From Flavobacteriaceae bacterium UBA3611 (GTDB taxonomy: Bacteria; Bacteroidota; Bacteroidia; Flavobacteriales; Flavobacteriaceae): 64,000 nt of DNA. The stretch's first letter is position 1, and each line of letters opens with the position of its first letter. Both the position numbers and the translations under genes were made by a program. A model generated the notes under the pieces. It saw only the letters and a list, made by a program, of their open reading frames with translations, made no database searches and was not told the origin of the DNA. Shown one piece after another: positions 17,449-26,670 of the stretch. The stretch is taken from assembly GCA_002375495.1 (NCBI GenBank), contig DFLU01000006.1, positions 129,060 through 193,059 on the forward strand. Reading direction: 5' to 3'.

Positions 17449-17509
17449 TTAGTTTTCCTCAAATGTGTGACAACGGTCTTTTTTATTATTTGGGTAAGAA
17501 TATGTTTAG

Positions 17510-17527
17510 TTACTTTCCGATACAGAA
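17510..17527. repeat. attL: copy of the mnmE 3' end
   Basis: TTACTTTCCGATACAGAA matches the last 18 bases of mnmE (40543-40560, CTATTTCCCGATACAGAA, minus-strand gene) at 15 of 18 positions. There is an uninterrupted 12-base identity at 17517-17528 versus 40550-40561. The same 3' end of mnmE/trmE is the integration site of Salmonella genomic island SGI1, so this is most likely the distal attachment site. Confidence 0.75.
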
Positions 17528-17564
17528 AGTAAGATGTAAGTATTAATAGGTTTTTAGGTGATGT

Positions 17565-17586
17565 GAGGTACAAATTAGGTACAAAA
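17565..17586. repeat. 22-bp island-end direct repeat, left copy
   Basis: Contains two tandem AGGTACAAA units at an 11-bp period. It differs at one base from 40415-40436 and is in the same orientation. It lies 37 bases inside attL. It could be an integrase arm-binding site. Confidence 0.75.
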
Positions 17587-17722
17587 GGCGCAAATTGGTA
17601 TATGACAAACAGGTATCACCTGACATAAAAAGTTTGTATTTGAATGTACAGATATAATTTTTAAAACTGCTATTTGAATAATTTTAGCGACTATAAAGGT
17701 ATTCTTCAAACCTTTTGTGCGC

Positions 17723-17899
17723 TTATGAAGGCGTTATGACTACTTTTTCCAAAATCTGCTTCAGACCCATATTTATCATATTTTGTACGTAATAATTAAT
17801 CTTATTAGCAAGTTTGTCAATTGTTAGATTTTCTCTTTCACAAATTTTCTGAATGCGCTTAGCATAATCATAAACCGTAGAAAGTTTTCCAGACGGGGT
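17723..17899 (-). pseudogene. Truncated coding remnant
   Basis: An open frame of about 58 codons, ending at TAA 17723-17725, with coding-like composition. It begins 'TPSGKLSTVYDYAKRIQKIC' and continues 'ERENLTIDKLANKINYYV'. An in-frame TAG lies just upstream and there is no start codon, so it is the 3' piece of a broken gene. The family is not identified. It probably records an earlier cargo gene of the island. Confidence 0.45.
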
Positions 17900-18133
17900 A
17901 TACTAACTATAGCCTTTTTTTATCTAATATAGTTTAAAGTTTTCTAGCATATAATTCTAATAAATAGTTATCAAATCACTCCATTCTAGATACTTTCTTA
18001 TTGCTTTATTGCAATATCATCACATTGTACCTTAAATATGACAAGTCGTGCTGTAATTTTTATATAACTTTATTTCATTAAAACGACTCTTTGCGAGTAT
18101 GAAATGCTATCGATCATCATTATTTACCGCCGG

Positions 18134-21100
18134 TTAATTAGTGTCTTTATCTCTCCGATTTGAAAAACGGGCATCCCAAAATTTCTCCCATCGTAATTTT
18201 CCATCTTCATACCAAACTATATATTTTCTGGTCCTCATTGGATGAAGATCACTTTTTATACTGTCGTTTAAAGAATTTTTGCTGCGAAATAGATCCACGA
18301 ACCATATAATTTCCTTTCGATCTGTCTCTAGTTTAGCTAAAAATTCTTCTTTGGGTACCAGGCTCATTTCCTGCCTGTCGTAATTAGGACGATTAAGGAT
18401 ATGGTTAATAGCCATGATCCGCCCTTTGTCATCAAGGAATAGCTGCTGAGCCATCTCAATAATGCCCAGCATATCCCTGACTGCTTTGGAAGGAATAAAT
18501 ATTTCATTCTCACCGTCCTCAACCGTTTTTTTGGTAATGCTGGTTACCGCATACTGCATTTGTTTTTCCTCCCCGTCCGGTGGCAAGTAATATGTTTCAG
18601 TATGGTACTTTTCCCTAATCCACTTCATCCAAACAACATCAGTCGGATTACTGTAAATATCAGTATCTGGTGAACTCACCATTCGATCGATAGACTCTAC
18701 AAAAGAGCTTCGGCGTGGATGATTTTTAACTATATCAAGCAACTCTGGAGCTTGTCCTTTTTCTATTAGTACACCCCGAATATCCACTCTAGAATTAATA
18801 AAGGCTTTGGAATCATGTACTGAAGTGTAGTTAAACAACGCCAGCCAGTCTTTGTCATTGCCTTCATTGCGCAGGTCGCGATCGCTGAAATGAATCCAGT
18901 TATTAAAATCAATTATCGGCTCACCTTCAACTGCTGTTTTGACTTGTTCGTCAGGTGTTCCTAACTCCTGCATTTCTGGAGCCAGTGGTTCTTTAACAAT
19001 CCAGTTATCTTCAATATCTGGCATTTCTTCATGAATCGTATCTATCAAGAGTTCTGCGGGGTTATCAACGTTAATAATCTTCATATAATCATCCACAAAC
19101 TTTTCTGTATCTTTAAGAGGGAGGTGGTCGGATAAATAGCCTTGGATGTAATGTACAGCAAGCCAGGTATATTTTTCTTCTTGGGTGAACAACTTACTTT
19201 TTGAGCCATGACTGGCATCGGTGAAGCCATTGCCATTACCTTCGGTTCGTTTAAAGCCTAACGATTTCATATAGGCGATAGCGGCAGAGATTGCCCATTC
19301 ATAAACCGAAAGATCTTCAAGGCTAAGATGCTCAATATAAGCCTTCAAGAATTCCTCTGCCTTATCTTTTGGCTCTTTGTCCTTGTCCATAGACTGATAT
19401 TCCAGGAAGTCATCAAATGAGCGTTTGATCACGTACCAGGCCAAGTCATGAACTATAGGATAGATTTGTTGGCCTCCTCTTGCAAGTGCATCGGCGTCGA
19501 CTGGAATAAATTGTAGTGACTCTATCTGGCGTGGACGAGCTTGCGCGGCCTGTTTATCAGTGATCACCCCGGCATAGAAGGCCTTTTCAACCACAGATCG
19601 GAAGCCAATTCTGACGATTATATTGCGATGCCTACCAGGATGGGCGAAAACATTTTTTAGCGACCAATCTGCCAGTTCCTGCAATGCCACTTTGTCCTTC
19701 AGTTTGGAGGCAACTCCTAAAGTAATTGCTGCAAGATCTTCCTGGATCTGCGGATCATTACAGGGGAATAGCTTAACAAGTAACATTTTAAACTCCTGAG
19801 GTTGACTGATTGCCCATGCGGTTAATGCTTTGCGCAGACGCTCCCTGAATAACTGGTCAAGGCTAGCCAGTGCCCAACCAAATACCAGAGGATATTCATT
19901 ATGCAATGAAAATTCGGGCAGATAGAGGTCGTTTTCACCCATAGGGTCGATCACCCAGCGCAGGTCGTACTTGAAATATTGTCGGCTTTCCTCTTCATTT
20001 AATTTATTAATATCGTAACGATCTATCCCCAGCCATATTTTATCGCGTTCAATTGCTGTAGTTTGTTGTATCAGTATGCTATGCAGATATTCAGCACCGA
20101 AATAGTTATCTGCCGATGCCGCTGAAGGATAAATAAGCGTGCGGAATACGAAATGACGGCTTGTATGATCTTTGAAATATAAGCCATCGATATTTTTCTT
20201 AAATGAAGCGGCTACATCGGAAGGAGCTTGTATAAGAGCCCTGGTTTGAAGTTGCAAAATGATGGCCTCGTCAATGCCCTCTTCTAGAAAATCATCTCGG
20301 CCGATCAACCTCTTATGTTTATGAAAGAGCATATTGGTAATTTCTTGGACGATCCGCTGATTGAGCAATTGCTGTTCGGTTGGCTTTCCTTGTTGCATTA
20401 CTGTACTTAGAAATTCCGGAATGGCGGTTATTTTCTCTTCAATAATCTCGGCTACATATTTTTCTGCCATGATCACCTCCATAATAGATTGATAGGTCAG
20501 GGTATAAGAAACCATCTTCATTTTCATGACTCCAGTACCAATAGGTATTTCACTTTTGCTAAGGAAGGCATTATTTACTAAAAATTCAATTGTCCTTTCC
20601 ACCTGCTCGTTAATTAAATAACTTAAAGAGCTTTCCTTTAATAAGGTGAATAGGTCAATATGAGATATCTCTGGCCTATTGTAAAACACTTCAGCAATCG
20701 CTCCAATGGCCTCCCTTATCGGATTGCGTACTGCACCAGGGTTGATAACCGTTTTAAATTCTTCATCCATCCGATCAATCTTTTCATTGAGTAGGTCTTG
20801 TTCGGCAGTGAGTATCTCGTCTAGTTCGGTGAGTTTTTTGCCTGCATATAATTCGCAAAATAGCCTCAGGGCATACAGGCTGTCTATGCCCCGGATCAGC
20901 GATCTTGGCTCAACAGTTATATTAAAATGCTCAAAGTATTGGTCTAACACTTCCTGCACAGGTATATCGCCCTCGCGTGGAATTTCAATCACTCGAAAAG
21001 TATGGTCCGTGGGCATTTCCTTATCATTTAAAAAATAAGGTCTGGCAGTAAATGCAAATCGCACCCTAGGGTAGCGGCCTGTCAATATAACGCTTTCTCT

Positions 21101-22480
21101 TATCCGCATATACCATTCGTGCCAGTGGTCGGTATCTTCCTCCAATCCATCAATACAAATTATAATTTTAGCTGGTTCATTTTTCAACTCTTCCCCTGGG
21201 TTTAAAGCTTTGGCTGCATGGTGGTCGGCGCGTACTGCAAGCGTTTCAAGTGCGGATAACATTTCGTTCTTATTCCAATTATCAATATCCAGCGCCTTTT
21301 GTAGTAAATTCTTCCAGTCACTATTTGGTGCACCCTTAGCCCTAATGATAAGCGCCGGCAACTTTTGACGATTCAGACGGATATCTACTGTATTGGAAAG
21401 TGCGTGTGTTTTTCCGGTTCCTGAATTACCTAGGAAGAGCCGACCAGATTGAGCCACCTCAATTTTTATTTTGTTTACCTCAGTTGTCAGATCGAGATCG
21501 ACAATTCGGTCGAGTGTAGCTATCAATCGTCGCGGCAAGCCTAATTGGCGATCGGTTGACTGCCAATCCCTCAATTCGTTGAAAAGATTGTTGGTTATCG
21601 GCATGGGTTGAAACTTAATTGCGCGCAAATCGCTCAAGCCTTGTTGAATTGCTTTTATAAGCAACAAAAGGGAAGAAAGGTTTTGATTGATATTGGATTG
21701 TACAGCATTCAATTCCGTTAATATAGGATTTCCTGCCTCCAGAGTTTCAGTAAATCGTGAGATAATGGAAGTCGAGTTTTGCAATATTTTGGTGATTTCC
21801 CCAATTGTACCAAGTAACTCCTTGCGATAGTTCTGGCTGAACAATATCTGCTCGATATGACCCTGAATGACACCCGGACCATGTAGTTCAGGAATGTAAC
21901 GTTTGTCGATCCAGCCCGCCTTTTCCAGATCGAATTGATCCACCAGTTGCTTATGGGTAACTACATCTCGCTCGAACCAGAATTTATTCATACCCTCATT
22001 GTCAGAATCCAGCAATTCATTTTGCATATCCTGCTCGAACCACCACTTAAATTTTGTATTCAGATGTACCCCTTGTATTTTAGTAGTGAACTGATCCACA
22101 CGTGATTCTTCTGTATTCTCAACCGGAACCTGCCCTTTACCTATTTTGGTAGAGCTCAGGGAGCGGGGAACACAAATAATATATTCTGCAATCTTTTTCC
22201 GGATCTTTAAGGCGGTATTTACGGACTTTTCGATCTGTGTGATCTGACTATTCTGCATGGCAGTCAGGAACCATTTGGCCTGAACAGCAATAATTTTTCC
22301 ATTCTTCAATTCGCCATAAGCCTCGATTCCACCATCGCCCCCGGCACCATTCACTACACGGAATTTCACTAGGTTACTGTTATATTTTCTACGCAGGTAC
22401 CGCTCAAATAGTTGGGTACAAAATGTTTCAAAGGCATTCTGGGGGCTGTCGCTGTAGGTTTTAAAATTTTTGAAATCCAT
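18134..22480 (-). CDS. Avs-like STAND NTPase with N-terminal Mrr/PD-(D/E)XK nuclease
   Basis: A 1,448-residue protein. Residues about 15-105 form an Mrr-like nuclease domain with D49 in 'GAGGDGGIEAY', E53 and Q67-A-K69 in 'IIAVQAKW'. A linker containing 'RYIPELH' (about 194-200) follows, as in Avs/Cap4-type proteins. The NTPase has Walker A GNSGTGKT (351-358) and Walker B IIICIDGLEED (439-449). The remaining 900 or so residues are helical, repeat-like sensor sequence. Avs proteins bind conserved phage proteins (terminase or portal), oligomerise and degrade DNA; the target here cannot be predicted. It is alone in its transcription unit at the left side of the island. Its composition looks more GC-rich than its flanks, suggesting separate acquisition. 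Confidence 0.8.
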   Translation of the reverse strand: MDFKNFKTYSDSPQNAFETFCTQLFERYLRRKYNSNLVKFRVVNGAGGDGGIEAYGELKNGKIIAVQAKWFLTAMQNSQITQIEKSVNTALKIRKKIAEYIICVPRSLSSTKIGKGQVPVENTEESRVDQFTTKIQGVHLNTKFKWWFEQDMQNELLDSDNEGMNKFWFERDVVTHKQLVDQFDLEKAGWIDKRYIPELHGPGVIQGHIEQILFSQNYRKELLGTIGEITKILQNSTSIISRFTETLEAGNPILTELNAVQSNINQNLSSLLLLIKAIQQGLSDLRAIKFQPMPITNNLFNELRDWQSTDRQLGLPRRLIATLDRIVDLDLTTEVNKIKIEVAQSGRLFLGNSGTGKTHALSNTVDIRLNRQKLPALIIRAKGAPNSDWKNLLQKALDIDNWNKNEMLSALETLAVRADHHAAKALNPGEELKNEPAKIIICIDGLEEDTDHWHEWYMRIRESVILTGRYPRVRFAFTARPYFLNDKEMPTDHTFRVIEIPREGDIPVQEVLDQYFEHFNITVEPRSLIRGIDSLYALRLFCELYAGKKLTELDEILTAEQDLLNEKIDRMDEEFKTVINPGAVRNPIREAIGAIAEVFYNRPEISHIDLFTLLKESSLSYLINEQVERTIEFLVNNAFLSKSEIPIGTGVMKMKMVSYTLTYQSIMEVIMAEKYVAEIIEEKITAIPEFLSTVMQQGKPTEQQLLNQRIVQEITNMLFHKHKRLIGRDDFLEEGIDEAIILQLQTRALIQAPSDVAASFKKNIDGLYFKDHTSRHFVFRTLIYPSAASADNYFGAEYLHSILIQQTTAIERDKIWLGIDRYDINKLNEEESRQYFKYDLRWVIDPMGENDLYLPEFSLHNEYPLVFGWALASLDQLFRERLRKALTAWAISQPQEFKMLLVKLFPCNDPQIQEDLAAITLGVASKLKDKVALQELADWSLKNVFAHPGRHRNIIVRIGFRSVVEKAFYAGVITDKQAAQARPRQIESLQFIPVDADALARGGQQIYPIVHDLAWYVIKRSFDDFLEYQSMDKDKEPKDKAEEFLKAYIEHLSLEDLSVYEWAISAAIAYMKSLGFKRTEGNGNGFTDASHGSKSKLFTQEEKYTWLAVHYIQGYLSDHLPLKDTEKFVDDYMKIINVDNPAELLIDTIHEEMPDIEDNWIVKEPLAPEMQELGTPDEQVKTAVEGEPIIDFNNWIHFSDRDLRNEGNDKDWLALFNYTSVHDSKAFINSRVDIRGVLIEKGQAPELLDIVKNHPRRSSFVESIDRMVSSPDTDIYSNPTDVVWMKWIREKYHTETYYLPPDGEEKQMQYAVTSITKKTVEDGENEIFIPSKAVRDMLGIIEMAQQLFLDDKGRIMAINHILNRPNYDRQEMSLVPKEEFLAKLETDRKEIIWFVDLFRSKNSLNDSIKSDLHPMRTRKYIVWYEDGKLRWEKFWDARFSNRRDKDTN

Positions 22481-22832
22481 TTCAGTAAATAAGTTTAGTT
22501 GGTTTCATTCGATCAATGTACGGTATAATATCTGTTGAATAATATAATCGATGTATTTGGAATGGTTCTAAAAGGCTGAATTCAGAATTGCGCGATATGA
22601 GCTATGGTTTGCTTCTCCAAACATACTATCAAAATTATTGTCTGCCATTATTTTTCTACCTTCTTGTATCATCAAAAGTCTCTTGTATCAGTTTTTGGAA
22701 CTTATTTTTGCTAATAGTTAGCGTTTAATGTTCCTGAAAAATCTTAGCCAAGACTTTATATTATAAGGTTTATCGCGGTTTTCGGCAAACAATATCAAAT
22801 GATAATGGAAAAAATCATGATTTCCTGGAAAA
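22481..22832. other. Intergenic region, 352 bases
   Basis: AT-rich sequence upstream of the STAND gene. A minus-strand 26-codon ORF (22568-22648, MADNNFDSMFGEANHSSYRA...) is visible but too short to call. The promoter of the STAND gene should be here; no clear motif was recognised. Confidence 0.4.
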
Positions 22833-23960
22833 TTACTTTAATGTAACAAATTTCAGGGAATCTCTATCAATACCACTTAAAAGTGCGTCATCTTTTTCAA
22901 TAAATGGGTCATACCAATCTGCTTTTTCTTTGGCCCAATTTATCCATTCTTTTTTGTCTGCATCTAGGGTATTCGTTTTAAGCACAAATGCTTCAAATTC
23001 CTTGATATAATTTCTAAGGTATTGGGTTTTATGCCATCGCGTGGCGGATTCAAAAAGATTGGTGAATTTAGTTAGCTCGTTCTGCCTTCGTTCTTGTAAC
23101 TCCTTTTCTCGCTTAGCCTCGATTTCAAGTTCTTTATGCCAGATTTCCCGTGCTATTTTTTCCTCTTCATCTTTTTTTGCTCGTATTTCTAACCAAGCTA
23201 TAATATCTGGAAGTTTATCCTCTAAGGTTTTTGTTTTGCTGTCGGACCATTCTTTAATTGGATATGAACGATCTAGTTTTAAACATAAATTTCCGGTTGG
23301 TACTAGATCAAATTGTGGCCAACTCGTATTACTTTCTTTTTTAACTCTTTTATTCTTCTCCTTTAATCGAATTGTATAGGAGTGCCCTTTAATTGATACT
23401 TTGGTGTTATCGTTTGCCGTGACTACATGTCCGCGCGTTTCTAGTATCTTGATGAAGCTATCCATAAATAACAGACTACGCTTAAATAGTTCTTTTGATA
23501 CACTAATGCTGAGAACCTCGGTTTCATTCGTTTTAATATGCCAATATCCTTTCTCATATCCGTATATAAGGTCATTTTTAAAGTTTCTTGTCGCTACTGT
23601 TAGACTGTGTGGTTTTGAGAGTTTGTTAGGGACTTTAAATATCAATCCTTTTGTATTTGCCAATTCTTTTTTAGCAATTGCTAATTCAGAACGCTTATGA
23701 CTACCCTCAAATAACGCAGGGTTAGTATTTTCTAAAATGATTTTCGGGTTATCATCTTGTTTGGGGAGTTTGGCCTTCACCACGGGCTTGTTGTATTTAA
23801 GTTTCGACCAATAACCAGAATTGGGTAGGGGAATGGTATGCTTTTTACAAATTTTACGAATACCATTGTCTGAGAATCCATACTGCTTGGCAATATGCGT
23901 TACTGGTTTGCTCCAGACCAGTTCATAGAGTTCTTGTCTTGTGACCGTTTTGTTCCCCAT
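22833..23960 (-). CDS. HTH-containing coiled-coil protein of unknown function
   Basis: A 375-residue protein. The N-terminus 'VTRQELYELVWSKPVTHIAKQYGFSDNGIRKICKKHTIPLPNSGYWSKL' is a recognisable helix-turn-helix module (residues about 6-55) found at the start of a family of uncharacterised proteins. The middle (about 90-250) is mixed alpha/beta. A charged coiled coil (about 255-320, KDEEEKIAREIWHKELEIEAKREKELQERR) and a Trp-rich tail follow. It may bind DNA. It is divergent from hsdM and shares the 361-base intergenic region with it, so a regulatory or accessory defence role is possible but unproven. Confidence 0.6.
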   Translation of the reverse strand: MGNKTVTRQELYELVWSKPVTHIAKQYGFSDNGIRKICKKHTIPLPNSGYWSKLKYNKPVVKAKLPKQDDNPKIILENTNPALFEGSHKRSELAIAKKELANTKGLIFKVPNKLSKPHSLTVATRNFKNDLIYGYEKGYWHIKTNETEVLSISVSKELFKRSLLFMDSFIKILETRGHVVTANDNTKVSIKGHSYTIRLKEKNKRVKKESNTSWPQFDLVPTGNLCLKLDRSYPIKEWSDSKTKTLEDKLPDIIAWLEIRAKKDEEEKIAREIWHKELEIEAKREKELQERRQNELTKFTNLFESATRWHKTQYLRNYIKEFEAFVLKTNTLDADKKEWINWAKEKADWYDPFIEKDDALLSGIDRDSLKFVTLK

Positions 23961-24321
23961 TATTTAGAATTTGATAAATTGAACTTTTTCAAAAAGATAA
24001 AACTAAGTTATTGCCTTATACTTATTTCAATTTAATCTTGCCCGTTAATAACTAGATGAATTAAAACCCTTTTCAGTTAAATAATTGAATATTAAACACT
24101 GTTTTTTTAAGTTGCTAAATTTTTATTAGTGATCATTACGGTTTTCCTCAACTTTCTTTTGGGCAATAGCTGTACCTTTATAAATCCTTAAAATAAGTTT
24201 TTACACTTATTTGTTGTCAAAAGATAATTTTACGAAACGTTTATTAAAAAAACTAAGGGATTATACTTATTTCGAAAATTGAATGTTTCATTTATATTCG
24301 AGCATCAACTAACCCCAGTAC
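23961..24321. promoter_or_regulatory. Divergent promoter region of the restriction-modification operon
   Basis: 361 bases, very AT-rich. A 13-base motif TTATACTTATTTC occurs at 24016-24028 and 24261-24273, with a variant TTACACTTATTTG at 24201-24213. The two exact copies are each preceded by AAAACTAAG (23999-24007, 24249-24257). TATATTCG at 24293-24300 resembles the Bacteroidetes -7 element TAnnTTTG, 22 bases before the hsdM start. Spaced motif copies suggest regulator binding. Confidence 0.4.
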
Positions 24322-26670
24322 ATGAATAAAACTTCCCACAACAAACTAGTTTCATTTATTTGGTCTATAGCAGACGATTGCCTTCGCGATGTATACGTTC
24401 GTGGAAAATACCGCGATGTGATTTTACCCATGATCGTATTGCGACGATTAGATGCACTTCTCGAACCTACCAAAAATGCGGTGCTTGAAGAGGTTGTCTT
24501 TCAAAAAGATGAACTTAATTTTACAGAATTAGATGCCAAAGGCCTAACGGATGCCTCTGGTTATGTGTTTTATAATACTAGTAAATGGACACTCCAGCAA
24601 TTAAAAGATACAGCAACCAATAGTGCACAATTATTACAGGCCAATTTTGAAGATTACCTAAATGGTTTTAGTCCCAATGTCAAGGAGATTATTCAGAAGT
24701 TTAAATTACGCTCCCAAGTGGCGCACATGGCAAACAAAGATGTGCTGCTTGACGTTTTGGAGAAATTTACTTCCCCTTACATCAACCTTACTCCTTTTGA
24801 AAAGGAAGATCCAGAGGGTAGAAAATTGCCGGCGCTATCCAACTTGGGGATGGGCTATGTGTTTGAAGAATTGATTCGGAAATTCAACGAAGAAAATAAC
24901 GAAGAAGCCGGAGAGCACTTTACACCTCGTGAGGTGATTGATTTGATGACGCATATCATTTTCGATCCTATAAAAGATAATCTACCTCCTGTAATGACCA
25001 TTTATGATCCTGCGTGTGGTAGTGGCGGAATGCTAACGGAAAGTCAGAATTTTATTAAAGATGAGGAAGGGAGCATACGCGCCCTGGGCGATGTGTATTT
25101 ATTTGGTAAGGAAATCAATGATGAAACTTATGCCATCTGTAAATCTGACATGATGATTAAAGGGAACGATCCCGCCAATATACGTGTGGGCTCTACTCTT
25201 TCTACCGATGAATTTGCTGGGAAAAGTTTTGATTTTATGCTTTCTAATCCGCCCTACGGAAAATCTTGGAGCAGTGAGCAGAAATATATCAAGGATGGTA
25301 AAGATGTGATTGATGAACGATTTAAGATTCAATTATCAAACTATTGGGGTGTATCGGAAGATGTAGATGCCGTTCCGCGTTCTAGTGACGGACAATTATT
25401 ATTTTTAATGGAAATGGTTTCCAAAATGAAACCGCTTTCCCAAAGTGCTTCAGGATCTCGCATTGCCTCCGTTCATAACGGTAGCAGCCTTTTTACCGGG
25501 GATGCGGGCGGAGGCGAAAGCAACATTCGTCGTTATATTATTGAAAACGATTGGTTGGAAGCTATCGTTCAGCTACCCAATAACCTGTTTTATAACACCG
25601 GTATCACGACCTATATCTGGATATTGACCAACAACAAACCAGCGCACCGAAAGGGAAAGGTTCAGCTTATTGATGCAGGTAAATTATTTAGAAAACTCCG
25701 TAAAAACCTTGGAAACAAAAACTGTGAGCTTGCGCCACATCATATAGACGAAATTGTGGCCTGCTATACGGCATTATCTTCCCAAGAAAGTGAAGATGAA
25801 AACTCTCTCGCAGCACAAGTTTTTGACAATTCCGATTTTGGATATTACAAAGTAACCGTTGAACGCCCCCAACGCCTTAAAGCCCAATTCACCACCGAAC
25901 GCATCGAAAACTTACGCTACCATAAATATTTGGAAGAACCGATGCAGTATGTATATCAGACTTATGGGGATGCTATATATAGCAACCTTAAAGAATACAA
26001 GCAAGAAATCTTGGATTGGTGCGAAAAACAAGAACTAAATCTCTCTTCTGCTAATAAAAAGAAGTTGACACAAGAAGCGACGTGGAAAAAACACTTAAAG
26101 CAAGTTGAGCTCGCCAAAAAATTACAACCTCATTTTGCCGATGAAGTCTTTACCGACTTTAACGCCTTTACCAAAGAAGTGAACCGTGTTATTAAGAGTG
26201 AAAAGTTGGATACCTCGGCCAGTGAAAAGAAAGCGGTCCTGCAAGCAGTGAGTTGGTATGATGCGGAAGCCGAAAAGGTGATCAAGAAAAAAGAAAAAAT
26301 TAATGGTGCAAAACTAGAAAAGGTATTGGCGCATTTAGGGTGTACCAAAGACCAATTGACCGATTTTGGATATTACCCCACCGCCAAGGCCGATGAGTAT
26401 ATTGTATACGAAACTGAAAGCGACCTACGTGATACTGAAAATGTACCGTTAAAGGAAAACATTCATGCGTACTTCGTGCGCGAAGTACAACCTCATGTAT
26501 CAGAAGCTTGGATTAATCTAGATGCCACTAAAATTGGCTATGAGATTAGCTTTAACAAATACTTTTATAAGCACACTCCGTTACGCAGTATTGAGGAAGT
26601 CACAAATGATATTTTGGCGTTGGAACATAAAAGTGATGGTTTAATTTCAGAGATTTTAAACTTGGCATAA
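24322..26670 (+). CDS. hsdM: Type I restriction-modification DNA methyltransferase subunit
   Basis: A 782-residue N6-adenine methyltransferase. The helical N-terminal domain (1-165) is followed by the catalytic core with SAM motif I DPACGSGG (229-236) and catalytic motif IV NPPY (309-312). 'GEHFTPREVIDLM' (about 197-209) is the usual HsdM block. It is longer than typical HsdM (about 500-600 residues), with a lysine- and glutamate-rich C-terminal extension (about 560-780). It modifies host sites as M2S and forms the restriction complex with HsdR. It heads the operon; its stop overlaps the hsdS start (TAATG). Confidence 0.95.
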   Translation: MNKTSHNKLVSFIWSIADDCLRDVYVRGKYRDVILPMIVLRRLDALLEPTKNAVLEEVVFQKDELNFTELDAKGLTDASGYVFYNTSKWTLQQLKDTATNSAQLLQANFEDYLNGFSPNVKEIIQKFKLRSQVAHMANKDVLLDVLEKFTSPYINLTPFEKEDPEGRKLPALSNLGMGYVFEELIRKFNEENNEEAGEHFTPREVIDLMTHIIFDPIKDNLPPVMTIYDPACGSGGMLTESQNFIKDEEGSIRALGDVYLFGKEINDETYAICKSDMMIKGNDPANIRVGSTLSTDEFAGKSFDFMLSNPPYGKSWSSEQKYIKDGKDVIDERFKIQLSNYWGVSEDVDAVPRSSDGQLLFLMEMVSKMKPLSQSASGSRIASVHNGSSLFTGDAGGGESNIRRYIIENDWLEAIVQLPNNLFYNTGITTYIWILTNNKPAHRKGKVQLIDAGKLFRKLRKNLGNKNCELAPHHIDEIVACYTALSSQESEDENSLAAQVFDNSDFGYYKVTVERPQRLKAQFTTERIENLRYHKYLEEPMQYVYQTYGDAIYSNLKEYKQEILDWCEKQELNLSSANKKKLTQEATWKKHLKQVELAKKLQPHFADEVFTDFNAFTKEVNRVIKSEKLDTSASEKKAVLQAVSWYDAEAEKVIKKKEKINGAKLEKVLAHLGCTKDQLTDFGYYPTAKADEYIVYETESDLRDTENVPLKENIHAYFVREVQPHVSEAWINLDATKIGYEISFNKYFYKHTPLRSIEEVTNDILALEHKSDGLISEILNLA

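Larger units (their letters stand above)
17449..18133. other. Left end of the genomic island (685 bases without an intact gene)
   Basis: This stretch holds the left attachment-site copy (17510-17527), a 22-bp direct repeat shared with the right end (17565-17586), and a 5'-truncated coding remnant on the minus strand (17723-17899). The rest is AT-rich with no supported feature. Confidence 0.6.

Noticed and set aside
22568..22648. 26-codon minus-strand ORF upstream of the STAND gene
   Set aside because: Too short and without similarity or a clear initiation signal.
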